Source: Uloborus plumipes (taxonomy: Eukaryota > Arthropoda > Arachnida > Araneae > Uloboridae). Taken from it: 64,000 bases of DNA. The translations under genes were made by a program, and so were the position numbers. Under the pieces are notes generated by a model. It was given only the letters and a program-made list of their open reading frames with translations. It was not told where the DNA came from and did not search any database. Location: assembly GCA_038373865.1 (NCBI GenBank), contig JAXGGA010001109.1, positions 1 through 64,000 on the forward strand. The letters run 5' to 3'. Positions 34,673-48,430 of the stretch are shown here, piece after piece; the stretch's first letter is position 1, and every line of letters begins with the position of its first letter.

Positions 34673-37052
34673 CGTTTTAATACAGTTAAGTACACATCCA
34701 AAATGAATACAATCAAAAACACCAAATACTTTTATTCAAATTAAGGAAAGAGAAGGTGATTGGGGAAAACAAAAAAAGTTATATTGATTACAAGTAACTT
34801 TTAATTTTGTCTCTCACAATTCCACCTTAAAAAGAAAAGAATGCCAAATTAAAACACAGCTAATTAGAGCCTCAAGGTATTTGTATAAGTGAGAAATCCA
34901 TTGTGTTCTCTAGTTCTTTTTCTACAGTCTCTGCTTTTTCTAACGATTAAGAAAGCTGTTAATTAGAATAAGGAAAGAGAAACTGAATTCGATTTTTAAA
35001 TCAAGTTAAAAGTCTAATTGTTAGCATTGTGTTTTTCCAAAGAATTTATTTAAACTACTGCAGGAATAAAAAGAACCATTTCTTAGAAAAACTTCAATTT
35101 CACTGGTGGCTTAGTTTAAAATGTCTGTGTACTTTTCATCTGGGAATGAAATTGTTTTAGACGATTTTTCTCTTTGACTTCCCTATTTCCGATCTTGTGA
35201 ATTGTAGTTAAAAGAAAATTCGAACATTTTTTTTTTCAATTACACAGATCAACTTGTTTTTCCAGAATATTAAAAAGTGAAAACTGATGACAATGGAAAA
35301 AAAAACATATCTAGAAACATGTCCAGATAGAAAAAATATAAATTTGTGTGGTTTTCCCCATTTATATCAAGTTTGTTGTTGAGTATCGGGCCTTTTGTTA
35401 TGCTAATATTTAGGGAACAAATATGTCCCTCATCTTTGTTAAATGTTAATACTTTTCTGCAAATTTACAGTCAACGCAGTTTAGTAAGACATTTATTCCG
35501 CATAACAATTACTCATAAACTGAATTAAGTGTAGAGGGCTTCAATTAACGAAATGGGATAAACAGTTGCTTGCTTGGTATGTCTGATGACGTGGGTCCAT
35601 TTTCCACCGGTGCTTTGTGTGTCATTTGTTCTCTCTTGTAATGTAGCTCTGTCCTGTGTTGCCTTGTTCGTGAATAAAATAATTGTACTCTCTGTTGTCT
35701 TCCCAGAAGACCACCCAATTGTGAGGCAATGCCCCCCCCCCCTTCTGACAGCTGTGATAAACGACAACAACAACTGAAACTGCACCCTTCTATCATCATT
35801 ATTTGGATTAAAAAATGCTCATCATTGGTTATATTAACAAGACAACGTGCCTTCTGTGATACTTAAGCTTAATAACTAATTAAGAAGATATATTAAACAG
35901 ATTCTTGTACTGCTAATTTGTAAAATTTAAGGTGAATGAACATGTCTTCAATAGTATTCAACAAAAGTGTAATAGGTTCTATGTGGCCTTTGTGCACACC
36001 TAACAAGCTATATAAGCATATATATCACTAACTAGAATCTGAATCTAGTACCTCCCCCAGTGGCAGACTTTGCGATAGTAGGTGACGAAAATTGTTTGTT
36101 GTTATGCATATAATTTGGCTCGTCCGGCAACGTTCGTATAATACAGTTTTGTAATAAACAATGCTATTACAGTACTTCTAAGCTGGGGGAAAATCGTTTA
36201 GTAAATTCTGTATATTTGATACATTGCAAACTGTTGCCAATTTTCTTGTTTTGAATCTGAATAATGCAGTGAATTCAAGAAAACTGAATTATAGTATGTT
36301 GATCTTTACTTTAAATTGCCACTTTAATCAAATGCATTAAACTACCTTATACACTGTAAAAGATTTCCTCTACGAAAATGCAAATACAATGCATTTTTTT
36401 CCTTATATCATCTCTATTAGTAATAGGTAAACCACAAAACACTACCTTTTCCGATAATTGACGTTATGAATTACAAAACAAAGTTTTTTTAAACATTTTT
36501 ACGGTAAAAAATATTAAGTGCATAATTTTTCATATTTTAAACCTAAAACAATTTCACGGCCCATTTGGACATTTTTTAACGAAGTGTGACAAAAGCCTCA
36601 GCTAAAAATACTCTAAATTCAAGTATCCATCCATTTATAACTTTCAAAGAACAAGAATATATAAGTGTCACATGTTGTTGAACTGCGTGTAAAAATAAAG
36701 GAAATATCTGCACTTAAAATTTTCGAGTTCTTTAGGTCGTAAAATTCAAAGCAATAAAAAGGGGGAGGAAATGGCAACAGATCTTGAAAATGGCATTTAA
36801 AAGGTAATATCTCTCTCAAACAGAACATTCAACTTTTTAAAGATGCGATTCTTGCTTTGAAGAGACGTTACGGTGAAACCCTAAAAAAATGCCATAACTT
36901 TGTAGTTAAGACAAAACATAAAATTGCAAGCAGCTCTTACGAAGAAGATATAATGGTTATTTTAAATATTTTCAATAAGTTTAATGACACAAATTCATTG
37001 CAACTTTGCAATGTCTTATTATTTTAATGATTTAGCAATAACATTAAAAAAA
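34673..37052. other. 2.4-kb non-coding stretch
   Basis: The block 35570-35800 is richer in GC, with GTGAATAAAATAATTGTACT followed by a TGTTGTCTTCC stretch. This is reminiscent of an LTR polyadenylation region, but no TG...CA boundaries or second LTR can be shown. The remainder is AT-rich with no gene. Confidence 0.4.
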
Positions 37053-37054
37053 TA

Positions 37055-38421
37055 GGGTGGGTTAGGGTAAGTGAGCCCCCTTTTTATAACAGTTCGTTTT
37101 TAAAGCCTTATACAACAGCTTTACAGCAAAAAAATTTAAACTTGTTGTTTTATTTTATCTTGGACATTATTAATAAACACAAGTTCAGCATTATTTCTTT
37201 AAAAAATGCTTTAAATGTTTTTAACTATCATATTCTTTAAAAAATGATGTGGGTGGGGCCACTCCTCATTTATTTATGTTTAAAGTGAGCATATCTAAAA
37301 AAGGGGTTTGCATGTCCTACCTGATAAAGTATGTAACATTTTAGTAGGAAATACTTTTTTGCACATGTATCCATTAACGAGATATCTACTTACATTTAAA
37401 TGCGTATGACAGAAAATTCTAAAGCAGAATACAGAACAATTGTGTCTGTGAAATTCATTAAAAGCCGTTAGGCACATATTTTGCTTTTGCATATAAATTA
37501 GTGTTGAACAAACATAATAGAGTCGATTAAGATCAATTTTGGTCAAATAAGAAAAAAATATATAGGTTAAAAAAAAATGAATCACTTAATGGCAGCGTGT
37601 ATTTGGAGTTTGTTGAGGGAGCGACATTATCATTTCATCCTCAGTTATAATTCTAACATCACTTACATCAAACCAATAAAAAGTGCAGCTATTTCTATTC
37701 TTTATATCAAATTTAGCAGCATTTTTTTTTCATTTGTATCATATTGTAAAGTTAGAACTTCATAATACTTTAAATTTTTCTTTTATGCAAGTTTCCCAAA
37801 TACATAGTTACCAGCTTTTGCAGTTTTTGTAGCTAAAGAATCAATTCCTTCTAGGTCTGCATCATTATCTTTCATTTCATCTTAGAAATTGCTTCATCAG
37901 AACTGCTTTTCATTTTGAAATCATCATTATTATGAGGGGGCCCACTTACACCATAGTGAGGGGGCCCACTTACCCTAACTGAGAAAAACCAAGGGGTAAG
38001 TGGAATCCCTCTCCTTAAACACCTATTAATAATACTTTGCATAAAAATTCTTATTGCAATGTGTACTTTAGGTTAAATTCTACAAAAAAACTTGATGAAC
38101 ATAGAAAAAATAATAAAAATTAACATTGAAACACTTCTTTGAAACATGTTGCTCGAACTCGCAAAAAAAAAATTTTTTTTGAAAATTTTTTTGACATAAA
38201 TTGTATGATCCAAAAAAAAATTCCATGAAACCCAAATAAACGCAAAATCAATCATTGTGCTGGAATATAACATGATCAGTACAAAAAAGTACAAAAACCA
38301 TATGCGCATTTCAGTTTTAAGGGGGGGAGGGGGGCTAAGCGCCATCATTCAGGGCCCGAATGATTGCAAGATCTTCTCGGTTTAGTTTTAAGGGCGGTGT
38401 CCCACTTACCAGAACCAACCC
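37055..38421. mobile_element. TA-flanked DNA transposon, GGGTWGGTTNNGGTAAGTG family
   Basis: The tips GGGTGGGTTAGGGTAAGTG and (reverse) GGGTTGGTTCTGGTAAGTG are flanked by TA (37053-37054, 38422-38423). The motif recurs at about 37249-37264, twice at about 37935-37976 (GGGGGCCCACTTACC type) and near 37993. No readable transposase; 1367 bp. Confidence 0.8.
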
Positions 38422-38457
38422 TATGCATGAAAATTTGCAGGGCATTTCGAATACATA

Positions 38458-38620
38458 CAGTCGAGCCCGCTTATTAGAATATCGGTTAAAACGATAATAT
38501 CCCACCGAATGCAATACATTTTTAATGTACCAAGCCTTTGTAATGTACTACTTCAGTCCCGGACAATAGAATAACCCGCTGATTAGCATATTTTTTCATG
38601 GCAAAATGGCTATTTAACTG
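38458..38620 (+). mobile_element. Tigger-like 5' fragment, copy 1
   Basis: TA|CAGTCGAGCCCGCTTATTAG opens a stretch that matches 50699-50850 (GAATATCGGTTAAAACGATA versus GAATATCAGTTAAAAGAATA, and AGTCCCGGACAATAGAATA later). No opposite end is found in either copy. Confidence 0.6.
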
Positions 38621-38984
38621 TAGTAGAAATTTTCTACATAAAAATGGTTGCAAGCTATAAAAAAAGTCGCAAGCCATACATAAATTGTCGTGACTGAATA
38701 AATCGTCTAATGTCTGCTTCGGCTTAAGCTTTCATTTTAAATAAATGTTTCTCAATTTCTTTCATGTTAACTGAGCGATGAGATGAAATGAACGATAATA
38801 AAATCTTTCGCTTATTAATGTACAAAAGCTTTTATTATTGTACAAAAAACGTAGCTTTTTTTTGGAATCTAACTACAGTCTGCGCCAATCGGCCATTAAA
38901 TGTCTTGTTGTCGATTACGAAAAATATAGGAACGGAATCTTTAATGACAAAGTTCCTTAATTTGGAGAAATTATAAAATGCAAT

Positions 38985-39211
38985 CATACACAACATACCC
39001 CAGGGTCCCCGTACTTACCAGTAAACATAATTTAACCGGTTGGATCGGGTTCTTATTAGAACTCTGCTCTTTTAGACAGACAAGGAGCCAAGCAACTATT
39101 TGTCCAGCACTCCAGAAGGATTTATTTGGAAGGGAGACTTGGAGGACCTAGTGACCACTAAAATATTTAACTTGCTATGATCACGATTAGCCAAAATGGA
39201 AGATCTTCGAG
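38985..39211 (-). mobile_element. SINE body (3' part), split by hAT insertion
   Basis: On the minus strand this continues the tRNA-like head at 39793-39875. It matches the SINE at 48094-48430 (AGGTCCTCCAAGTCTCCC versus AAGTCCTCCAAATTCCC; CCGACCGGTTAAA versus CCAACCGGTTAAA). The tail near 38985 is approximate. Confidence 0.75.
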
Positions 39212-39784
39212 CAGCGGCGTCCCGAGCTTAAATTTTTCGGAGGGAGGAAATTCTGACTTTTCCGAATGAAATACCGAAATGTGCCGAATCATAAACTACG
39301 AGCATACACACAGGACTTATACCATTACTTTTGGTGAAAATACAATAGGTATCACTTAAAAAAGTCGAGCATTCACTTTTTTTTCAGATGATTGACAAAT
39401 ATTTTAACTTTGATTAATAACAACGTGAATGTATTTTGAACAGTCAAAACGATTGATTGGAAACCTTATAAATTATTATTATGTAAATATATACAGATTG
39501 AAACGTATTGACTGCATGACATATCATAACAGATTGAATATATTACAAATTAAAGCATATTAGTCATTTGACAGATTTTTGCGACAGCGGGATTAGGTTT
39601 TATAAATAGGGTCTTCTTATTTTCAAACGTAACAAATGTATTTAAAAAAAGAAGATTGCAACTACACACACAATATACAAAAAAAAAAAAAAAATGTTGC
39701 AACACTATTCCTGAATTTGCCGACTGAGGAAAACTTTTGGGAGGTCCCAGTGACCTACCGTGACCTCCCTTCGGGGCACTCCTG
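39212..39784. mobile_element. hAT element, 573 bp, inserted in a SINE
   Basis: The tips CAGCGGCGTCCCGAGC and (reverse) CAGGAGTGCCCCGAAG are flanked by the exact 8-bp duplication TCTTCGAG (39204-39211 and 39785-39792). This length and the CAG tip identify the hAT superfamily. There is no transposase; the 61-codon frame at 39636-39821 crosses the boundary. Related remnant at 33794-34093. Confidence 0.85.
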
Positions 39785-39792
39785 TCTTCGAG

Positions 39793-39875
39793 TGGCTGAC
39801 ATTGAACCTGGGACCCTCTAGTTACCAGGCGACCGCTAACCGATCACACCACTATGACCTCGAGTCACTACTGTA
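39793..39875 (-). mobile_element. SINE tRNA-like head, split from its body
   Basis: On the minus strand a tRNA-like stretch has an A-box-like region (about 39850-39830) and a B box CCAGGTTCAATGTC (about 39800-39815). It joins its body across the hAT element at 39212-39784. Confidence 0.7.
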
Positions 39876-41303
39876 GAACCATCTGTACCGGGAAGGAGTG
39901 AAAAAAAGTTTTTCATTTTGACTTTATTGACTTGTTAATGGAAGAAATTATTAGCTGTAAAATATGAAAATTAGCAACATCTGTCTTTCTATTTAAACCA
40001 AGCGGAATTCTTCACTTACGTATAAAAGATGCTCTTAACCAGAAAATAAAATAGCATTATCATAATACTGGTATTATGATATTTGAGTATTCTTAATACA
40101 AGACGCAAAATATTCATGTAAAGATATTAATGTACTGTGCTTTGCAACTGAATCACACTTTGAATAAAACTTTCATCCCAAGTAATATTGCTCACTTTTT
40201 CTTATAAAATTAAATATTTTTCAGTCTATTGGTTGAGATCATAAATCTTTAGAAATGTTTGCACAATGCAAAAAATAAAAAAAAAAACTTTGAGAATTAT
40301 GTGCGCACATTGTTAAAATCTTCAGCTTCCTGACATTCGAGTTATGTGGATTTAAAGCGCAGTGAAATTGTATCACATTATATCTCTTTGTATTTGGATT
40401 TATTGCGCTGAACTACAAAACAGAAACTTAGTAATTCCAAAACATCTGCCACGCAGCTACCTTCTTTTTTTCGGACAAAATACTAGCATTATCTCTGCTT
40501 TCTCTCTTTCGTTCATCTTTAGATTCATTTAAGCTTTTTTCCGTCAGAAGATATTTCCGGAACACAGCTCTTGTGTACAGAGGATTAGCACTATTTTCAC
40601 ACATACAACATGAAAAGAACATTAAATTGAAAAAAAAAAGAACTTCCGGCTTTTACGTCAATATAAAAAAAAAGAAGGAAAAGTAAGAGAGTTTGTTGTT
40701 GCAGAACGATATAAATCAAATGCAATACGGCAATTGAATCAGTGAGAGCAAAACCAACATCAGTCACAAAAATTCGAAAATTCGTTTTTTTATGGAAACG
40801 AGCTGTGGGAGGCAAGATGTATGTTGATATCAAAAATCATGTCAGTCAGGTTGAAAGATACGGGGCCTGTTATTTGAATGTTGACCGTAGAAACAATGCT
40901 AGAATTAAGACGCTTTTTCTCTCTCCTGAACAATTTGAAGTTCTTGACTAACAATGTTTTTACACTCACCGATTCAATTGCGTATAAAAACTATTTTAGT
41001 ATTTTCCCCAAACGTTTTAAAAAGAAAATGACAGTGTTAATAAGACAAAATAAAGACAGTAACCAGCATATAAACAGTAAGATCATTTTGATCGTTGACC
41101 CATTCCAAGAATATATTGGAACTTTTCTCAAAAACAAACGATAAATGGGTGAACTTTTTTGAGGAAAATGTTCAGCAATATGTAGACTAATTCAAAGCAC
41201 ATCAAATGGTTCATTTAAAAACAAGAATTTTTGAGAGTACTTTAAATTCGTTTAGGGTCAAAATAGCCGTTCTAAATCATTTGCATGTGCTTTTCTCATC
41301 TTC
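39876..41303. other. Non-coding stretch
   Basis: Nothing recognised. Short frames at 40742-41144 run through A/T-rich sequence without domain-like content. Confidence 0.5.
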
Positions 41304-41307
41304 TATA

Positions 41308-44176
41308 GGGTCATTCCATGTCAAGTGATCCAACGTTTTTTACCTTACATTTTTGTATTTCTTTCAAATTTGGCTCATCAATTGTACCCCTTGAGGTAAT
41401 CAAAAGTCTCAATTTTTAGATTTTTATCTCTATTATTTTTTCATTTATGAGACTTGGAACTTTGGAAAAACCCTCGTTGTTCCATGGATAAGGGAAGATA
41501 AAAGGGACCATAACTCGGCACCAAATATAGATAGAACGATTTGGTAAATGGCATTTTAAAGTACGTTAGTTGCCGCTTAATCTGATATGCAACATGACCA
41601 ATTTGATAAAAATTTTCTTTTTCAAAAAATGAAATTTAAATTTTAAATTTCAATTTCTCAAAAAACATGTAATGAATTTTTTTCAAAAAATTCTCAAAAA
41701 TTCTTGTGTATTTTATCTATGTTTGTACAAATTTTTAGATTGGGATCTCAATGGGATCATATTTTTTTGAATTTTTGAATAAAACTGTATAGGAAAAAAA
41801 TGATTTTTTTTTTAGATTCTATTTATTTAAATACAAAGTTATCTTGCTTGTGATGGTCTAAAAAGTAGCAAACAAACATGAATATGTTTAAAGTGAGCTG
41901 GCATGAGCTTATAGATTTGTCAGTTTCACCCCCTCACCCCTTCCTCCCCCGCACAACCACTCTTTTTTAATTCAAAACTGTTCAAAATGTTTAAAAAAAA
42001 ACTCTTTGATACAAAATGAATAGTAAACTTATTTAAAGTTGGTAAATGGATTTCCTTATAACTAAACGAAGTATCCCCTCCTCCACTCAAATATACCATT
42101 AACGCTGTACTATTATGACATCTAACCTGGGGATTGAATTGACTATTATTTTTACTCTAGGTAAGTGAGCTAGCATTAACTTGTAAATTGGTCAGCTCCC
42201 CCTCCCTTCCTTCCCGACCCATCATTTTTCCCCCAAACTGTTTCAAATGCTAAAAAAAACCTTTTTGATACATAATAAACAGTAAACTTATTTAAAGTTG
42301 GTAAATGGGTTTCCTTATAACAAAGCAAAGTAAAACCCTTCTCCCACCCAAATATACCATTAACGCGATACTAATATGACGTCTCAACTGGGGATTGATT
42401 TGAGGATTATTTTCCCCCTAGGTATATATTGCTTTTCACACAGACGAAGTGTTTCTTTTTTCAATCTGACCTTCACACTTCCATTCAACATCTGAATTTA
42501 AACTTATGATTCATTTCATCCCCTCCCCAAGCACCAATCTTCAATTTTGGAGGAAGAAAAGGAACGGTTCGCCCCAAGATCATAGTAAACTGAAAAATAG
42601 CAGTTTCCAGTTGTTCTCATAATGATTTCCCATTATTTTCACGCAAAACTGAAAAGAAATCAAAGTATCAGGTTATAGGCCAGTCCCCATCACTGCCTTT
42701 CCTTTCTCTTATTGGACAAAGCTCATGTGCTAGTAGGAAAGAGTAACAAACAGAACAATTTAAAACACTACCAGACAACAGTAGAGACTGAGGCTTTGAA
42801 ATGGGGTTAGGCGGGATGATAAAAAAAATAAAAGTTTGGAGCGGGAAGGTAGAAAAGGGGGGAGCAATCTGTACAGAAGTTAAACAACATGAGAGGTTAT
42901 GATCAAAAAAGCAGTGTTTGTTTAATATATGTATATAGATATATCTTGCTGCATTACTTTCCTTTACAACAAAATGAAAAAGAACACAAACAATTAAAAA
43001 AATTAAATAACAGCTGCACACTAGATAATGTGGGAAGATAGTTATGGGGACACAAACCTATGATCTGATATTTTGATTTATTTTCAGTTTTGTGCGAAAA
43101 GAATAGAAAAAACGATGAGAACAAGGAGAAACAGTGCTATTTTGCTGTTAGCTATGATCTTGGGGCGACCCAATGATTTCCTCCCTTCAAAATTGAAGAT
43201 TGGTGCTGGGGTAGGAGATGAAATGAATCATAAAGTTAAATTACAGATATTGAATGGAAGTACACTTTGAAGTTCGGAACGAAAAGAAACACTTCGTCTG
43301 AAAAACAATATATATACCTAGGGTGAAAATAATCCTCAATTCAATCCCCAGGTTGGACGTCATATTAGTATAGTGTGAATGGTATATTTGGGTGGGGAGA
43401 AGGATACTTCGTCTAGTTATAAGGGAACCCATTTACCAACTTTAAATAAGTTTACTATTCATTTTGTATCAAAGAGTTTTTTTTTAACATTTTGAACAGT
43501 TTTGAATTAAAAAAGAGTGGTTGTGCGGGGGAGGAAGGGGTGAGGGGGTGAACCTGACAAATATATAAGCTCATGCCAGCTTACTTTAAGCATATTCATG
43601 TTTGTTTACTACTTTTTAGACCATCACAAGCAAGATAACTTAGTATTTAAATAAATAGAATCTAAAAAATATCATTTTTTTCCTATACAGTTTTATTCAA
43701 AAATTCAAAAAAATATGATCCCATTGAGATCCCAATCTAAAAATTTGTACAAACATAGATAAAATACACAAGAATTTTTGAGAATTTTTTGAAAAAAATT
43801 CATTATATGTTTTTTGAGAAATTGAAATTTGAAATTTAAATTTCATTTTTTGAAAAAGAAAATTTTTATCAAATTGGTCATGTTGCATATCAGATTAAGT
43901 GGCAACTAACTTACTTTAAAATTCCATTCATCAAATCGTTCTATCTATATTTGGTGCCGAGTTATGGTCCCTTTTATATTCCCTTATCCATGGAAAAACG
44001 AGGGTTTTTCGAAAGTTCAAAGTCTCATCAATGAAAAAATAATAGAGATAAAAATCTAAAAATTGAGACTTTTAATTACCTCATGGGGTACAATTGATGA
44101 GCCAAAAAAGAAAGAAATACAAAAATGTAAGGTAAAAATTTTCTCAGATTTTGGATCACTTGACGTGGAATGACCC
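41308..44176. mobile_element. 2.87-kb palindromic element, GGGTCATTCCA tips
   Basis: The inverted tips are GGGTCATTCCATGTCAAGTG and (reverse) GGGTCATTCCACGTCAAGTG, each bordered by TATA, so the duplication (TA or TATA) is ambiguous. The left arm runs to about 42680 and the right arm starts at about 43045; the spacer is about 365 bp. The left arm carries a tandem duplication of about 250 bp (41890-42160 and 42161-42418) that the right arm (43320-43610) has only once. No transposase recognised. Confidence 0.8.
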
Positions 44177-44180
44177 TATA

Positions 44181-45829
44181 TTGTTTATGTACAAAATCAA
44201 AACAAGATGTGAACGTATTTCTGTTAATTTGCATTCATGTTTTAAAGTTTGGTATTTTCAATTTAGGCATCGGGTACTTATTGTTTGGAACTCCTTAAAG
44301 TTACTAGAAAAACGTTGATACATGATTAATTAATTTGCTTTGACAGATCTGAAGAATAAGCTACAATTTAACACACCGAGACAAAGCTAAAAGAACTCAC
44401 TGACCTACTTAGAAACATTTGTTACTGATTATCATGTTTGTAAGTCTGTAATATGTTTAAAATTGTTCGTTAAATGTTTAGAAAAACAATGATGTTTTAA
44501 AAATTGATGTTTTTGGTCCATGTAATATTACATCAAATAATTTATTCGTAACATTGATGCTGTGAAACATCTACGTTTTGCCATCGTTTTCGCTCCACTA
44601 GTAAACGTACATACAGATATATAGATATATTCACAAAAGCAAGCTCATTATATCCACAGATAAAAATATAACAAAATGTTTTTCTCTTAGGAATTTAATT
44701 AATTACCAATGCTGACAGAAAACCAAACGAAAAACTTTAGTCGATATATTTTTCTATGCGACTTATTCTTTTATGGTAGTTTTGTTTGAAAAACACAAAC
44801 AGATGGATTATGGATTGAAGTACTTGTCATGAGTTCGGTAACAAGGTTAGGAGGAAATATAAGATAAATATAATCCACGACTTTCTTTGCTTTATGCTAT
44901 TCTTTCCGTCTTTTGTAAGCTGTTCTTTTACGATATGTAATAATAAAAGTCAAAGCATTATTTCGAGGCAAGGAAATGTACTTTTATGATATATGTCTTG
45001 TGTTTTAGAAATAGAACTAAAATCGTTATGGAATATGTACTAAAATCAGCTAATGCATTTACAAAACTTCGTACTAGGAAACTTTCTAACTTTACTATAT
45101 AGCCAAATATCTTGTAAAAGCTTCTAGACGTGGGTCAGATCTTTATAGTCTCTGGTGGCATTTAAAACCAAAAGGAAAGAAGACATAGACTGCAATAAAT
45201 TCTGCTGTCCAATTCCATAATTAAATATCTGTCATAGTTTATGCAGTTTTTTTAAACAATGGCAAAATAATTGTTAATAAAACAAGAACTACTAAGTTAC
45301 TATGTGCGCTCTGAGAAAAAACTTTAGGTTTATGCTGATAATTTATATATTTTACAAAAAGAAATTTACTTTAAAAATAAATCTTATTCTGGGCTTCCCA
45401 TTTAGTACTGAGACTAAAGTTTATGTTTTCATAACGGGCAGTCTCGACTTGAATAATCTTGTGCTCTTAATTTTAAAATGTTATATTTCTGGATATATTT
45501 TTTTCCCATTTATATTGAAAATTATTTCTCCTCCCTCCCATTTCAATGATTTCTTTCTGTTTTTTCTTGGCTTTTTTGTTTCTTTTTTTTTCTGTTATTT
45601 ATTTCATAAGTATCTAATATTTTTAGTCACACTCGATGTGTGTTACAATAGGCTCGAAATCCGCAAAAAATTAAGAAAATAAAAATGAGTTAAAGTTACA
45701 AACTATCAACATGCTAAAGGAAAAAAAAATAAAAACTGATATGATTTGCATAAAATATTGAATCTTCTACAACATGAAAAGCATATGACACGATAAGCTT
45801 GCCTGTAAAATAAAAAAGCACGTCAAAAA
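44181..45829. other. Non-coding stretch
   Basis: No gene; the 126-codon frame at 45302-45682 is F/I/L/K-rich as expected of AT-rich chance frames. Confidence 0.5.
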
Positions 45830-46040
45830 TGCTTATTGTATTTTTGCTTCAGCAGCAAGAGAGAAAGATGTCAAAAGTCCCTCTAAGGAAAATATTAAAG
45901 TCTTAACAATGGTAACAATTCAGCTGCCGTGAGTTTCGTTTGACGTTTCCTTTAAATATGCATGTGAAGCAATTTCGGGGGAACTAAATTACAGAATTTG
46001 CATGGAAGATCTTTGTCTTATCAGCTTGACAGGGACTGAA
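45830..46040 (+). promoter_or_regulatory. Candidate regulatory block, copy 2
   Basis: It matches 26833-27058. The Sox-type AACAATGG is at 45905-45912 and the octamer ATTTGCAT at 45996-46003, again 91 bp apart. Confidence 0.4.
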
Positions 46041-46724
<684 letters not shown>

Positions 46725-46830
46725 CATAAACAAAGTAGTTGAAGAATCATATCGAACAGAAAAATAAACTTCACCACACAGGTCAGAAGGCGCCTATGGC
46801 AGCTCTTTGAAACTGGTAGCAGACATATTT

Positions 46831-47898
<1,068 letters not shown>

Positions 47899-48093
47899 TT
47901 ATACATGGCACATTTCACCATAAACCTGACGCTGAACCATAAAATGTATCGTTGTTTTTAAAACATTATTACGTACATCAAACAAAATGCTACTGCTGTC
48001 ATTTACCAAATAATACATTTTTAACTATGTTATGGATTTTTGAATTAAAAAATGTTTGTTACATTGGTTGGTTAACCCAGTCAAGTTTATATA

Positions 48094-48430
48094 AGGGACC
48101 ATGGCGGCCCGATCGGTATAGCTTCGGACTAAAAACCGGAAGGTCCCGGGTTCGATTCTACCAGATCGAAGATCCACCATGTTCACTAATGATGGCTGGG
48201 GCACGTTAAATATGAGTCGTAGTCACAAAGTCCTCCAAATTCCCATTTCAAATCATAACCTCTGGGTGTGGTGGACTAACGGTTGCTTTGCTCCTGGTCC
48301 GAATAAAAAAACAGAGTGCTCTTCAACTCCCCATCCGACCGGTTAAAACACGTGAAGTCATAGGTACAGGGGACCCTGTAGGGTGAATGTGTTTGGTTTA
48401 GATTTAAACAATTGAGGGTTTCGGTTGAAA
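48094..48430 (+). mobile_element. tRNA-derived SINE
   Basis: The tRNA-like head has GATCGGTATAGCTTCGG in the A-box position and GGGTTCGATTC as the B box (about 48149). The unrelated body is shared with the split SINE at 38985-39875. Pol III would read it left to right. Ends are approximate; no poly-A tail or duplication is clear. Confidence 0.75.

Noticed and set aside
35570..35800. Possible solo LTR
   Set aside because: Polyadenylation-like signal and GT-rich tail only; no TG...CA ends, target duplication or internal retroelement sequence.
36050..36195. Small element with CTCCCCCAG / CTGGGGGAA ends
   Set aside because: The inverted match is only about 8 bases and no target duplication is visible.
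45302..45682. 126-codon plus-strand open frame
   Set aside because: Composition is F/I/L/K-rich, as expected for T-rich DNA read by chance; no domain and no partner.
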